From Microbacterium azadirachtae (GTDB lineage: Bacteria; Actinomycetota; Actinomycetes; Actinomycetales; Microbacteriaceae), in assembly GCF_000956505.1 (NCBI RefSeq), contig NZ_JYIX01000027.1, forward strand, positions 1-64,000: a stretch of 64,000 nt of DNA, read 5' to 3'. Shown in pieces: positions 42,156 to 50,696 of the stretch. The position numbers and the translations under genes are program-made. The notes beneath the pieces were generated by a model. It was not told the origin of the DNA. It saw only the letters and a list, made by a program, of their open reading frames with translations, and searched no databases. Positions within the stretch are counted from its first letter, which is position 1, and the number at the start of each line of letters is the position of its first letter.

Positions 42156-43630
42156 CGGGCGAGCGCTCCGCTGCGCGAGATCTCCACCTGCTCCTCGCGC
42201 GGCACGACCTTGACCCGCTCGCGGGTGTGCGCGTGCGCGGCGCCGAGCGCGCGCTCGTGCGCGTCGAGCTCGAGCCAGCCGTCCCACGTGGTGACCTCGA
42301 CCTCGCGCGCGGCGAGGAGCTCCCGCACGTCGGCGGTCTCGGCGGGCGCCACGAGGCGGCCGGCCTCGGCGTCCTCGAGCAGGTTCGCGATGGTCTCGGT
42401 CGCGTCGGACTTGGTGTGCCCGATGAGGCCGACCGGGCCGCGCTTGATCCAGCCGGTCGCGTACAGCCCCGGGACGCCGTCGACGCGGCCCGCCTCGTTC
42501 GGCACCACCCCGCGCTGCGTGTCGAAAGGCACATCGACGATCGGCGAACCGAAGTAGCCGACGGCCCGGTACACGCCGGTGATCGGGTACTCGACGAACT
42601 CGCCGGTGCCCGAGACGGATCCGTCCTCGGCCGGCGCCGTGCGCTCGAACCGCACCGACTCGACGCGATCGGATCCGGCGATCTCCACGGGGGCGTGCCA
42701 GAAGTGCAGGTGCAGACGACGGGTCGCCCCTGTGCTCTCGCCGCGGTTCTCCGGACGATCGCGCCAGGCGTTCAGGGTGCGCAGCATGACCTTCAACTGG
42801 TTGTTGGGCGCGGCGGCCGGATCCACGCCAGCGAAATCGGCGTCGTCCAGGATGATGTCGACGCCGGCGACCTCGCCCAGCTCGCGCAGCTCGATCGGGG
42901 TGAACTTGATGTCGGCCGGCCCGCGGCGGCCGAACACGTGCACGTCGGTGACGGCGGAGGCCTCGAGCCCCGCGAGCACGTTGTCCGGGACCTCGGTGCT
43001 GCGCAGGTTCTCCGGCAGCTTGGCGAGGATGCGGGCGACGTCGAGCGCGACGTTGCCGTTGCCGATCACCGCGACCTGCTCGTCGACGAGCGGCCAGGAG
43101 CGAGGCACGTCCGGGTGGCCGTCGAACCAGGACACGAAGTCGGCGGCGCCATAGGATCCGGGCAGGTCGACGCCGGGAATCCGCAGGGCGGCGTCGCGGA
43201 TCGCGCCGGTCGCGAGCACGACGGCGTGGTACCGGGCCTGCAGCTCGTCGAGGGACACGTCGCGACCGACCTCGATGTTGCCGAGGAAGCGGATCGTGCG
43301 GCGGTCCCCATCCGAACGGTCCCTGAGCCCGTCGAAGGGCGCGTCGAGCATCTCGTGCAGCGAGTTGACGATGCCCTTGATGCGGGGGTGATCGGGGGCG
43401 ACGCCGTAGCGGATCAGGCCGTAGGGCGCGGGCAGCGACTCGAACAGGTCGATCTCGACGGCGCCGTACCCGAGGCCGGCGGCGCCGGTTTCGGCGACGC
43501 TGGTGTCGGCGACGCTGCCGCCGGCGCGCGCGGCCACGGCGTTCGCGAGGATGTTGCCGGCGTAGATGCCGGCCGGGCCGGCGCCGACGATCGCGACGCG
43601 GAGCGGGGCGGAGGTGTTCAGAGCGGTCAC
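42152..43630 (-). CDS. fprA: Ferredoxin-NADP+ reductase, FprA type
   Basis: 492 aa. Adrenodoxin-reductase-like enzyme that moves electrons from NADPH through FAD to ferredoxin. FAD fold [17 protein letters not shown], then [31 protein letters not shown] fold [39 protein letters not shown] and [18 protein letters not shown] are all diagnostic. Two insertions distinguish it: an Ala/Gly/Ser stretch around residue 40 and [10 protein letters not shown] near residue 97, which is encoded by an R2 palindromic repeat. The GTG overlaps the cobA stop and the stop overlaps fdxA. Confidence 0.94.
   Translation of the reverse strand: MTALNTSAPLRVAIVGAGPAGIYAGNILANAVAARAGGSVADTSVAETGAAGLGYGAVEIDLFESLPAPYGLIRYGVAPDHPRIKGIVNSLHEMLDAPFDGLRDRSDGDRRTIRFLGNIEVGRDVSLDELQARYHAVVLATGAIRDAALRIPGVDLPGSYGAADFVSWFDGHPDVPRSWPLVDEQVAVIGNGNVALDVARILAKLPENLRSTEVPDNVLAGLEASAVTDVHVFGRRGPADIKFTPIELRELGEVAGVDIILDDADFAGVDPAAAPNNQLKVMLRTLNAWRDRPENRGESTGATRRLHLHFWHAPVEIAGSDRVESVRFERTAPAEDGSVSGTGEFVEYPITGVYRAVGYFGSPIVDVPFDTQRGVVPNEAGRVDGVPGLYATGWIKRGPVGLIGHTKSDATETIANLLEDAEAGRLVAPAETADVRELLAAREVEVTTWDGWLELDAHERALGAAHAHTRERVKVVPREEQVEISRSGALAR
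43319..43341. repeat. R2 palindromic repeat inside fprA
   Basis: GGTCCCTGAGCCCGTCGAAG is the same sequence found in grpE at 59031-59050. Here it is read on the minus strand in frame as part of [10 protein letters not shown] in FprA. Confidence 0.8.
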
Positions 43631-44481
43631 GGCTGCAGGGTCTTTCGGTCGGTTCGGGCGAAGTATGACCGCGAGACTCCATCTCCGCGACGAGACTGCA
43701 CACCAGAAGCGCTGTCTCGTCGCGGAGTTGCAGCCTCGCGGGTAGGGGAGGGGGTGGCGTACGGGCTCAGGCGCACCACGTCGCCGACGACGACGACGGC
43801 GGGGTTGCGGACCTGGCGCGCGGCAGCGAGGGCTGCGATCGTGCCGAGGGTGCCGATCGTGACGCGCTCGCCGGATCCGTAGCCGTCCTCGACGATCGCG
43901 ACGGGGCAGTCGACCCCGCGGTCGCCACGGGCCAGGACCCCCGCCGTGTGCGCGAGAGTGCCGATGCCCATGAGCAGCACGACAGTGTGGTCGGATCCGC
44001 CCGGCAGCTGCTCGATCGGATCGTGCGCGCTCGCGACCGTGAAGGCCGTGGCGACGCCCCGGTGCGTGAGCGGGATGCCCGCGACGGCGGGCACCGAGAT
44101 CGCGCTCGTGATGCCGGGCACCACGCTGACGGCGATGCCCTCGGCCTCGCAGTACAGCGCCTCCTCGCGGCCGCGCCCGAGCACGAAAGGATCCCCGCCC
44201 TTGAGGCGCACGACCTCGCGCCCCGCACGGGCGTGCCGCACGAGAAGGGCGTTGATCTCGTTCTGCGGCACGGGGTGGTGCCCCGGGGTCTTGCCCACGT
44301 CGATCACCTCGGCCGCGAGGATCACGCCCTCGGCCGCGAGCTGATCGAGCACGGCGCGCGCGCCGAGACGGTCGGCGACGATCACGTCGGCGCGCTCGAG
44401 GGCGCGCAGGCCGCGGATCGTGAGCAGGCCGGCATCGCCGGGTCCTGCACCCACGAGGGTGACGGTTCCGTTGGTCATCAT
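43627..44481 (-). CDS. cobA: Uroporphyrinogen-III C-methyltransferase (SUMT)
   Basis: 284 aa. Methylates uroporphyrinogen III twice to precorrin-2, the entry to sirohaem. Motifs: [22 protein letters not shown] (SAM-binding GAGPGD), [48 protein letters not shown], and a C-terminal [11 protein letters not shown]. It lacks the CysG dehydrogenase/chelatase half. The last 35 residues ([16 protein letters not shown] onward) are outside the family and are encoded by an R3 palindromic repeat. ATG overlaps the ssuC stop; its TGA overlaps the fprA GTG. Sirohaem made here would serve the adjacent sulfite reductase. Confidence 0.93.
   Translation of the reverse strand: MMTNGTVTLVGAGPGDAGLLTIRGLRALERADVIVADRLGARAVLDQLAAEGVILAAEVIDVGKTPGHHPVPQNEINALLVRHARAGREVVRLKGGDPFVLGRGREEALYCEAEGIAVSVVPGITSAISVPAVAGIPLTHRGVATAFTVASAHDPIEQLPGGSDHTVVLLMGIGTLAHTAGVLARGDRGVDCPVAIVEDGYGSGERVTIGTLGTIAALAAARQVRNPAVVVVGDVVRLSPYATPSPTREAATPRRDSASGVQSRRGDGVSRSYFARTDRKTLQP
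43669..43743. repeat. R3 palindromic repeat in the 3' end of cobA
   Basis: Arms of about 28 bp beginning CCGCGAGACTCCATCTCC and its inverted partner GGAGTTGCAGCCTCGCGG surround a 17-base loop; the arm core CTCCGCGACGAGAC is perfect. A second copy is at 48776-48848 in cysN. Both are translated. Confidence 0.88.
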
Positions 44482-45461
44482 GCGCCTCCGAGCAGAAGTC
44501 CGCGGCGGCGGAGCACGGCCCGCTCGAGCGGCGCGAACAGCGCCAGCTCGATCAGGATGCCGATCGCCAGGATCAGGATGATGGTCGCGAGCACCCCAGG
44601 GAGATCCGCCAGCTCGCGGGACTGATTGAGCATGGTCCCGAGGCCGAACCCGATGGATCCGCCGGTGGTGATGATCTCCGCGGCCATGAGCGAGCGCCAG
44701 GAGAACGCCCAGCCCTGCTTGAGTCCGGCGAGATAGCCGGGCAACGCCGCAGGGAGCACGATCGCCGTGGCGGCCTGCCAGCGGCTCGCCCCGAGCACGG
44801 TGCCCACGCGGCGCAGCTGCGGCGGCACCTGGTCGATGCCGGCCAGCAGGCCGTTCACGATCGAGGGGATCGCGCCCATCAGGATCACGAAGTACGCCGT
44901 CGCGTCGGAGAGCCCGAACCAGATGATCGCCGCGGGCACCCACGCCACGCTCGGCAGCACCTGCAGTCCGGAGATCAGAGGCCCCGCGGCGCGGCGCAGC
45001 AGTTTCCACTCGGCCAGCAGCAGCCCGAGCGGAGTGCCGACGGCGATCGCGACGACGAAGCCGATGCCGCCGCGCTCCAGGCTCGTGAGCACGGCCTCCT
45101 GCAGGCGCCCCGTCTGCCAGGCGTCGCCCAGCGCGCCCAGCACCTGGAGCGGGCTCGGCGCCTTGTCCGGACGGGGATTCGCGATCACGATGTACAGCTG
45201 CCAGGCGGCAAGCAGCACGACCAACAGGCCGACCGGCGGCAGCACCGCACGCAGTCGCTCGCGCGTGCGGGACCCGGATCCGCTCTCGACGGTCTGCAGG
45301 CGGTCGAGGCCCGCTTCGAGGCGGGAGAGATCGTCGTCCCGCTCCGTGGTGCGCGATCCCGCGAGCGCACCGCGTTTCGTCTCGGTCGGCGCTGGCGCGC
45401 CGTCCTCGCTCAAAGACCCCGGGGGGACGGAGCTCGCGGAGGGGAAGGTGTCAAGAGGCAT
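44478..45461 (-). CDS. ssuC: ABC transporter permease, sulfonate/nitrate/taurine type
   Basis: 327 aa. Six membrane helices in residues 75-320 after an unusually long, charged and disordered 70-residue N-terminus. Binding-protein-dependent transport motif is seen as GASRWQAATAIVLPAALPGYLAGLKQGWAFSWRSLMAAE (EAA loop). It belongs with the overlapping ATPase and lipoprotein genes. Gene names follow the aliphatic-sulfonate importer by family only; there is no SsuD monooxygenase here, so the substrate may equally be sulfate, taurine or another anion. Its stop overlaps the cobA start. Confidence 0.87.
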   Translation of the reverse strand: MPLDTFPSASSVPPGSLSEDGAPAPTETKRGALAGSRTTERDDDLSRLEAGLDRLQTVESGSGSRTRERLRAVLPPVGLLVVLLAAWQLYIVIANPRPDKAPSPLQVLGALGDAWQTGRLQEAVLTSLERGGIGFVVAIAVGTPLGLLLAEWKLLRRAAGPLISGLQVLPSVAWVPAAIIWFGLSDATAYFVILMGAIPSIVNGLLAGIDQVPPQLRRVGTVLGASRWQAATAIVLPAALPGYLAGLKQGWAFSWRSLMAAEIITTGGSIGFGLGTMLNQSRELADLPGVLATIILILAIGILIELALFAPLERAVLRRRGLLLGGA

Positions 45462-46251
45462 TGCGGCGGATCTCCTTCCGCAGCTCGACGGTGATCTCGG
45501 CGGCCAGCGCCGACACCTCGGGCGATTCGATGCGGCGGCCGCGGGTGCGGGCGACCCGCCATTCGCGCGAGATCCGGCCGGGGCGGCTGCCGAGCAGCAC
45601 CACGCGCTCGCCGAGGCGGGCGGCCTCGCGCACGTTGTGCGTGACGAAGACGATCGTGCGACCGGTCTCGCGCCACACGTTCTCCAGCACCTCGTGCAGC
45701 AGGTCGCGGGTGATCGCGTCGAGCGCGGCGAAGGGCTCGTCCATGAGCAGCACGGGCCGGTCCTGGGCGAGGGCGCGGGCCAGAGCCACGCGCTGCCGCA
45801 TGCCGCCGGAGAGCTCGTGCGGGCGCTTGTCCGCGGCGTCGGCGAGGTTCACGATCCCGAGCAGGCGCAGCGCCTCGGCCCGGCGCTCGGCGCGGGGCAC
45901 GCCGCGCAGGCGCAGAGCGAGCTCGACGTTGCGCCGGGCGCTCAGCCAGGGCATGAGCGCCGCGTCCTGGAACATCACGGCCGCGCCCTCGTCGGGTGCG
46001 CTGAGCGAGCCCGAGGTGAGGGGCTCGAGGCCTGCGATGAGGTTGAGCAGGGTGGACTTGCCGCAGCCGCTCGCGCCGAGCAGACAGACGAACTCTCCCG
46101 GCGCGATGTCGAGCGAGACGTCGTCGAGCACGACAGGGCCGGATCCGAACCGCTTGGTGACGTGCGCGAGGCGCACCGCCGGATCCACCGGATCCGGCGC
46201 GGGCAGGACCGGGGTGACCCCGTCGAAACTCGGCGCGAGCGGAGTGGTCAT
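45451..46251 (-). CDS. ssuB: ABC transporter ATP-binding protein, sulfonate/nitrate type
   Basis: 266 aa. Walker A LLGASGCGKST, Q-loop VMFQDAALMPWLSARRNVELAL, signature HELSGGMRQRVALARAL, Walker B VLLMDEPFAALDAITRD and the switch His in VFVTHNVREAARLGERVVLL all match the SsuB/TauB/NrtD class. The ATG overlaps the ssuA stop (ATGA) and the end overlaps ssuC by 11 bp. Substrate specificity rests with the binding protein. Confidence 0.92.
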   Translation of the reverse strand: MTTPLAPSFDGVTPVLPAPDPVDPAVRLAHVTKRFGSGPVVLDDVSLDIAPGEFVCLLGASGCGKSTLLNLIAGLEPLTSGSLSAPDEGAAVMFQDAALMPWLSARRNVELALRLRGVPRAERRAEALRLLGIVNLADAADKRPHELSGGMRQRVALARALAQDRPVLLMDEPFAALDAITRDLLHEVLENVWRETGRTIVFVTHNVREAARLGERVVLLGSRPGRISREWRVARTRGRRIESPEVSALAAEITVELRKEIRRNAS

Positions 46252-47318
46252 TTCTTGGTTCCCAGCCCGCCGTCGTCGACCTCGGCCTCGTTCCGTGCCT
46301 TGAGGGCGGCGTTCAGCGCGGTGAGGTCGAAGAGGCCCTCGATCGAGCCCTTCGTCTGCGTGCCCGCGGTGACGCCGTTCTTCACGAGCGTCGCGAACGC
46401 GGCCGCATTCGGATCCGCGGAGAACGTCACCGCCGACAGGGACTTCGTGAGCACCTCATCGGCCAGGGGCTTGCCCGTGGCCTTCTGCAGGGCGGCGTTC
46501 ACGACGCCGGGGAGCTCGGTCGGGTGGGCCTTGATCCAGTCGAGGGAGTCGAGGTGCCCGGCCAGCAGTTCCTTGACCGCCGCGGGGTGCTTGTCGGCGA
46601 AGTCCTTGCTCACGAGCAGCACCGTGGTGGGGAATTTGCCGTCGGGCCACAGGTCGCGCTCATCCTGCAGCACGTGCGCGCCCGCCTCGACGACCAGGCG
46701 CGAGGCCCACGGCTCCGGAAGCCAGGCGCCGTCGAGCTGCCCGTTCTTGAAGAGCGTGAGGGTCTGCGCGTTCTCGGTCGGGGTGATCGCGACGTCGCCG
46801 CCGCCGGAGACGTTCGTCTTCAGGCCCTTCGAGGAGAGCCAGGTGCGCAGCGCGACGTCCTGCGTGTTGCCCAGCTGCGGCGAGGCGAGCGTCTTGCCCT
46901 TGAGATCCTCCGCGCTGTTGATCCCGTCGCGGACGACGAGCGAGGCTCCGCCGCTGGTGGCGCCTGCGATCACGCGCGCCGAGGCGCCGCCCGACTTGAT
47001 GAACGTGTTGATCGCCGGGTTCGGGCCGATGTAGGCCGCGTCGATCGCGCCTGCGGAGAGCGCCTCGACGGCTGCGGGGCCGGCGTTGAAGACCTCGGTC
47101 TGCAGCTTCGTGGAGCCGAGCTCCTTCTGGATCAGGCCCTCGCTCACACCGACCAGGGCCGGGGCGTGCGTGACCGTGGCGAAGTAGCCGAGGCGCAGCG
47201 TGTCGAGCTTCTCGCCCTTGTCGGCGGCCGAGGCCTGTCCGGAGGCGCAGCCGGCGAGCATCGCCATCGCGAGTCCGAGGGTCGTGATGGCCGTGCTGAT
47301 GCGGGTCTTGCGATTCAC
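46248..47318 (-). CDS. ssuA: ABC transporter substrate-binding lipoprotein, SsuA/NrtA/TauA type
   Basis: 356 aa from a GTG after AAGGAGGCGAC, the strongest ribosome site in the block; an upstream in-frame ATG lacks one. Lipobox LGLAMAMLAGC (lipid on C24) anchors it outside the membrane. The core reads LDTLRLGYFATVTHAPALVGVSEGLIQKELG and AGAIDAAYIGPNPAINTFIKSGG, typical of NMT1/SsuA-like binders of sulfonates, nitrate or thiamine precursors. Genetic context makes a sulfur compound most likely. It begins the ssuABC-cobA-fprA-fdxA chain, separated from cysN by a REP hairpin, so it has its own promoter or is attenuated. Confidence 0.9.
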   Translation of the reverse strand: MNRKTRISTAITTLGLAMAMLAGCASGQASAADKGEKLDTLRLGYFATVTHAPALVGVSEGLIQKELGSTKLQTEVFNAGPAAVEALSAGAIDAAYIGPNPAINTFIKSGGASARVIAGATSGGASLVVRDGINSAEDLKGKTLASPQLGNTQDVALRTWLSSKGLKTNVSGGGDVAITPTENAQTLTLFKNGQLDGAWLPEPWASRLVVEAGAHVLQDERDLWPDGKFPTTVLLVSKDFADKHPAAVKELLAGHLDSLDWIKAHPTELPGVVNAALQKATGKPLADEVLTKSLSAVTFSADPNAAAFATLVKNGVTAGTQTKGSIEGLFDLTALNAALKARNEAEVDDGGLGTKK

Positions 47319-47365
47319 TGTCGCCTCCTTAGGCGTTCTTTGGGGGGATCTCTGTTGGTCGTTGA

Positions 47366-47439
47366 GCGTCCTTCGTCTCGTCACTTCGCTCCTCGCTCAG
47401 GAACCGGCCCCTGAGCGAGCGAAGCGAGACGAAGGGCGC
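47366..47439. repeat. R1 palindromic pair between cysN and ssuA (hairpin/terminator)
   Basis: GCGTCCTTCGTCTCG with CTCGCTCAGG (from 47366) is followed by the inverted CCTGAGCGAGCGAAGCGAG and ACGAAGGGCGC (to 47439). The arms of about 30 bp make a large hairpin just after the cysN stop on the minus strand. Confidence 0.85.
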
Positions 47440-47452
47440 ATGACGACCCCGA

Positions 47453-48904
47453 CTACACCGCCGTGACGACGGTCGCGGCGGCGAGGGTGGCGCCGTCGAC
47501 CGGGTGGATGAGCAGCAGCGCGCCGCCCTCCCGGTCCTCGGCGTACGGCTCCAGGGGCAGGGCGGATGCGAAGCGGATCCGCACGCGGCCGATCTCGTTC
47601 ACGGCCAGCTCGGCGGCGTCCTCGAGGGCGAGCGTGTCCAGGTCGCGGCGCGAGAGCACTTCGGTCACGATCGCCTGCACGGTCGACGTGCCGTGCTTGG
47701 CGAGCACGCGCGCCCCCGGCGCGATCGGCCGGACGTCGAGCTGGAAGATCTCGACCTCGGCCTCCGCGTGTCCGCTCGGCACGGTGCCGGCGGTCGCGAT
47801 GAGGGCGCCGCGGGCGGCGTCCACCTCGTCGGCGAGCGTCACGGCGATCGACTGCGCGGTGTGCGCGGACTCGGCGACCCGGCCGGCGACGCGGATCCCG
47901 GTGACGGTCGTCTCGTGCCCGCCGGGGAAGACCTGCACGCGGTCGCCGACGCGGACGGATCCGCTGGACACCCGCCCGGCGAAGCCGCGGTAGTCGCGCA
48001 GGTCCTCGGTCTCCGCATCGTCGATGAGCGCCGAGACGCCGCCCTGCGGACGGATCACGGTCTGCACCGGGAGACGGAAGGCGGCGTCCTCCTCGGCCTG
48101 GCGGGCGGGGAGGGCCTCCAGCAGCTCGCGCAGCGTCGGGCCGTCGTACCAGGGGGTGCGCGCGGACCGATCCACGATGTTGTCGCCCTCGAGCGCCGAG
48201 ACCGGGATCACGTGCGTATCGATGAGGCCGAGCTCGGCGGCGACTGCGAGCGCCTGCTCCTCGACCGCGCGGAAGCGGTCCTCGTCGAAGCCGGTGAGGT
48301 CGATCTTGTTGACCGCGACGATCACATGCGGCACGCGCAGCAGAGACACCACGGCGAGGTGCCGGCGGGTCTGCTCGACGACGCCCTTGCGCGCGTCGAT
48401 GAGCACGACCACGGCGTCTGCGGTCGCGGATCCGGTGACCATGTTGCGGGTGTACTGCACGTGCCCGGGGCAGTCGGCGAGGATGAAGCTGCGGGCGTCG
48501 GTGGCGAAGTAGCGGTACGCGACGTCGATCGTGATGCCCTGCTCGCGCTCGGCGCGCAGGCCGTCGGTGAGCAGCGCGAAGTCGAACTCGCCGTGCGCGA
48601 AACCGCGATCGGCCGAGGTGCGGGCGACCTGCTCGAGCTGGTCGGCGAGGATCGCCTTCGCATCGTGCAGCAGCCGCCCGACCAGGGTCGACTTGCCGTC
48701 GTCGACGGATCCCGCCGTCGCGAACCGGAACAGCGTGGTGTCGCCCAGCACCCCGGCTTCCCGCCCTTCCCCTGACCGCGAGACTTCATCTCCGCGACGA
48801 GACTGCACGTCTGCGGCGCTGTCTCGTCGCCCAGTTGGAGTCTCGCGGGAGTCGCGGGCCTCGCGGGAGAGAAGGGGGCGCGAGGCGGTGGTGTCGGTGC
48901 TCAT
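47453..48904 (-). CDS. cysN: Sulfate adenylyltransferase large subunit (GTPase)
   Basis: 483 aa. CysN uses GTP hydrolysis to drive ATP sulfurylase, making APS from sulfate and ATP with CysD. G-domain motifs: TAGSVDDGKSTLVGRLL (P-loop), EREQGITIDVAYRYF (G2), ILADCPGHVQY (DxxG), VAVNKIDLTG (NKxD) and VSALEGDN (SAL), followed by two EF-Tu-like barrels. No APS kinase (CysC) domain is fused. Residues about 18-50, SRETPTGRRDSAADVQ onward, are an extra N-terminal stretch encoded by an R3 repeat. The ATG overlaps the cysD TGA by one base (TGATG). Confidence 0.94.
   Translation of the reverse strand: MSTDTTASRPLLSREARDSRETPTGRRDSAADVQSRRGDEVSRSGEGREAGVLGDTTLFRFATAGSVDDGKSTLVGRLLHDAKAILADQLEQVARTSADRGFAHGEFDFALLTDGLRAEREQGITIDVAYRYFATDARSFILADCPGHVQYTRNMVTGSATADAVVVLIDARKGVVEQTRRHLAVVSLLRVPHVIVAVNKIDLTGFDEDRFRAVEEQALAVAAELGLIDTHVIPVSALEGDNIVDRSARTPWYDGPTLRELLEALPARQAEEDAAFRLPVQTVIRPQGGVSALIDDAETEDLRDYRGFAGRVSSGSVRVGDRVQVFPGGHETTVTGIRVAGRVAESAHTAQSIAVTLADEVDAARGALIATAGTVPSGHAEAEVEIFQLDVRPIAPGARVLAKHGTSTVQAIVTEVLSRRDLDTLALEDAAELAVNEIGRVRIRFASALPLEPYAEDREGGALLLIHPVDGATLAAATVVTAV
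48776..48848. repeat. R3 palindromic repeat in the 5' end of cysN
   Basis: CCGCGAGACTTCATCTCC at 48776 continues into CGCGACGAGAC and is mirrored by GTCTCGTCGCCCAGTTGGAG ending TCTCGCGG at 48848. It matches the cobA copy in both arms; only the loop and a few arm bases differ. Confidence 0.88.
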
Positions 48905-49842
48905 CAGAAGTATCCGTTCTTCTTGCGGTCCTCCATGGCGGCCTCGCTGATCCGGTCGTCGGCGCGGGTGGCGCCGCGCTCGGTGAGCGTGGAGCGGGCG
49001 ACCTCGGCGACCACCTGGTCGACGGTCGCCGCATCGGACTCGACGGCGCCGGTGCAGCTCGCGTCTCCCACCGTGCGGTAGCGGACCACGCGGCGCTCGA
49101 CCTGCTCGCCCTCGCGCGGCTGAGCGTGCTCGTTCACGGCCCACCACATGCCGTCGCGGCGGAACACCTCGCGCTCGTGCGCCAGATACAGCGGCGGCAG
49201 GGCGATCCGCTCGCGGGCGATGTAGCGCCACACGTCGAGCTCGGTCCAGTTCGAGATCGGGAACGCGCGCACGTGCTTGCCCGGCGTGTGCCGGCCGTTG
49301 TACAGGCTCCAGAGCTCCGGACGCTGGTTGCGCGGATCCCACTGCCCGAACTCGTCGCGCAGCGAGATGATGCGCTCCTTGGCGCGCGCCTTGTCCTCGT
49401 CGCGGCGGGCGCCGCCGAACACGGCGTCGTGCTTGCCCGCGGCGATCGCGTCGAGCAGCGGCTGGGTCTGCAGCACGTTACGGGTGCCGTCCGGACGCTC
49501 CGCCAGGCGGCCGTCGTCGAGGTAGTCCTGCACGCGGGCGACCTCGAGCGTGAGGCCCAGGCGCTCGACGGTCTCGTCCCGGAACCGGATGACCTCGTCG
49601 AAGTTGTGCCCCGTGTCCACGTGCAGCACGGGGAAGGGGATCCGGCCCGGCGCGAAGGCGCGCGCGGCGAGATGCAGCACGAGCACGGAGTCCTTGCCGC
49701 CCGAGAACAGCAGCACGGGGCGCTCGAACTCGGCCACGACCTCGCGGATGATGTGGATCGCCTCGGCCTCGAGCAGGTCGAGTCCGGTGAGGGATCCGGC
49801 GTCGGCCGGCGCGGGCGCGGGCAGGGTGTCGATGATGCTCAT
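48904..49842 (-). CDS. cysD: Sulfate adenylyltransferase small subunit
   Basis: 312 aa. PP-loop ATPase subunit of ATP sulfurylase. Motifs: LLFSGGKDSVLVLHLAARAF (SGGKDS PP-loop), VLHVDTGHNFDEVIRFRD, FGGARRDEDKARAKERIISLRDEFGQWDPRNQRPELW and FPISNWTELDVWRYI. Full length and no unusual features. ATG overlaps the cysH stop (ATGA). The order cysH-cysD-cysN is typical of actinobacterial assimilatory sulfate reduction. Confidence 0.96.
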   Translation of the reverse strand: MSIIDTLPAPAPADAGSLTGLDLLEAEAIHIIREVVAEFERPVLLFSGGKDSVLVLHLAARAFAPGRIPFPVLHVDTGHNFDEVIRFRDETVERLGLTLEVARVQDYLDDGRLAERPDGTRNVLQTQPLLDAIAAGKHDAVFGGARRDEDKARAKERIISLRDEFGQWDPRNQRPELWSLYNGRHTPGKHVRAFPISNWTELDVWRYIARERIALPPLYLAHEREVFRRDGMWWAVNEHAQPREGEQVERRVVRYRTVGDASCTGAVESDAATVDQVVAEVARSTLTERGATRADDRISEAAMEDRKKNGYF

Positions 49843-50696
49843 ACGTGGAGTCCGCATTCGGTCTTGGCGAGTCCGGCCCAGCGGCCGGAGCGGGGATCTT
49901 CGCCCGCGGCGACGGGCTTGGTGCACGGCGCGCAGCCGATCGAGGGGTAACCGTTCGCGACGAGCGGGTTGACCACCACGTCGTGCGCGGTGGCGTAGGC
50001 GATGAGGTCGTCGAAGGACCACGCCGCGACGGGGTTCACCTTGATGAGTCCGTTGCGCTCGTCGAACGTGATCAGGGGCGTGTTCGCCCTCGTGGGTGCC
50101 TCCTCGCGGCGCACCCCGGTGAACCATACCTCGTAGCCGCCGAGGGCCTGGTGCAGGGGAGCGACCTTGCGCATCTCGCAGCACAGCGCCGGATCCCGGG
50201 AGAACAGGTCCTTGCCGAACTCGGCGTCCTGCTCGCGGACGGTCTGCGCGGGCTTCACGTCGACGATGCGCACGTCGAGCGTGCGGGCGACCTCGTCGCG
50301 CGTGAACGTCGTCTCGAGGAAGTGGTAGCCGGTGTCGAGGAACAGCACGTCGACGCCGCCGATCGCCTCGGCGACGAGGTGCGGGAGCGTCGCGTCCGCC
50401 ATCGAGCAGGCGACGGCGGCGAGGCGCGGGGAGAAGTTCGCGGCGACCCAGGCGACGACCTCGGCGGGCGAGGCCTCGTCGTCGGCTCCGCTGCGCAGCT
50501 CCGCGGCGCCGCGTTCGGCGAGTGCGCGCAGCTCGTCGAGTGGACGCTTCACGGGGACGTTGAGCGAGGACGGCGCAGCCGACCGAGACGAAACGCCGTC
50601 TTCGGAAGGGCGCCGCGTTTCGTCTCGCGCAGACTCGCCCTGAGCGAGCGGCAGCGAGTCGAAGGGTCGCTCAACGACCGGTTCGGACGTGCTCAC
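49839..50696 (-). CDS. cysH: Adenylyl-sulfate (APS) reductase, iron-sulfur type
   Basis: 285 aa. Reduces APS to sulfite with thioredoxin. The cysteine pairs CC in SRDPALCCEMRKV and CxxC in GYPSIGCAPCTKPV bind the [4Fe-4S] cluster that marks APS (not PAPS) reductases, consistent with the absence of a CysC kinase. The catalytic Cys is in the C-terminal KTECGLHV. PP-loop-like fold region VLFLDTGYHFLETTFTRDEV. The first 45 residues are an extension derived partly from palindromic repeats. GTG overlaps the sulfite reductase stop; its TGA overlaps cysD. Confidence 0.94.
   Translation of the reverse strand: MSTSEPVVERPFDSLPLAQGESARDETRRPSEDGVSSRSAAPSSLNVPVKRPLDELRALAERGAAELRSGADDEASPAEVVAWVAANFSPRLAAVACSMADATLPHLVAEAIGGVDVLFLDTGYHFLETTFTRDEVARTLDVRIVDVKPAQTVREQDAEFGKDLFSRDPALCCEMRKVAPLHQALGGYEVWFTGVRREEAPTRANTPLITFDERNGLIKVNPVAAWSFDDLIAYATAHDVVVNPLVANGYPSIGCAPCTKPVAAGEDPRSGRWAGLAKTECGLHV
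50584..50661. repeat. Palindromic repeats in the 5' end of cysH (R4 and R1-like)
   Basis: CGAGACGAAACGCCG (50584) is mirrored by GCCGCGTTTCGTCTCG (ends 50627). Next to it GACTCGCCCTGAGCGAG and CGGCAGCGAGTC (about 50632-50661) form a second palindrome. Both are inside the translated N-terminus of CysH. Confidence 0.78.

Noticed and set aside
45350-45390. Another R4 copy at the 5' end of ssuC
   Set aside because: GCGTTTCGTCTCGG is present once but no inverted arm follows, so this is at most a half-element and could be chance.
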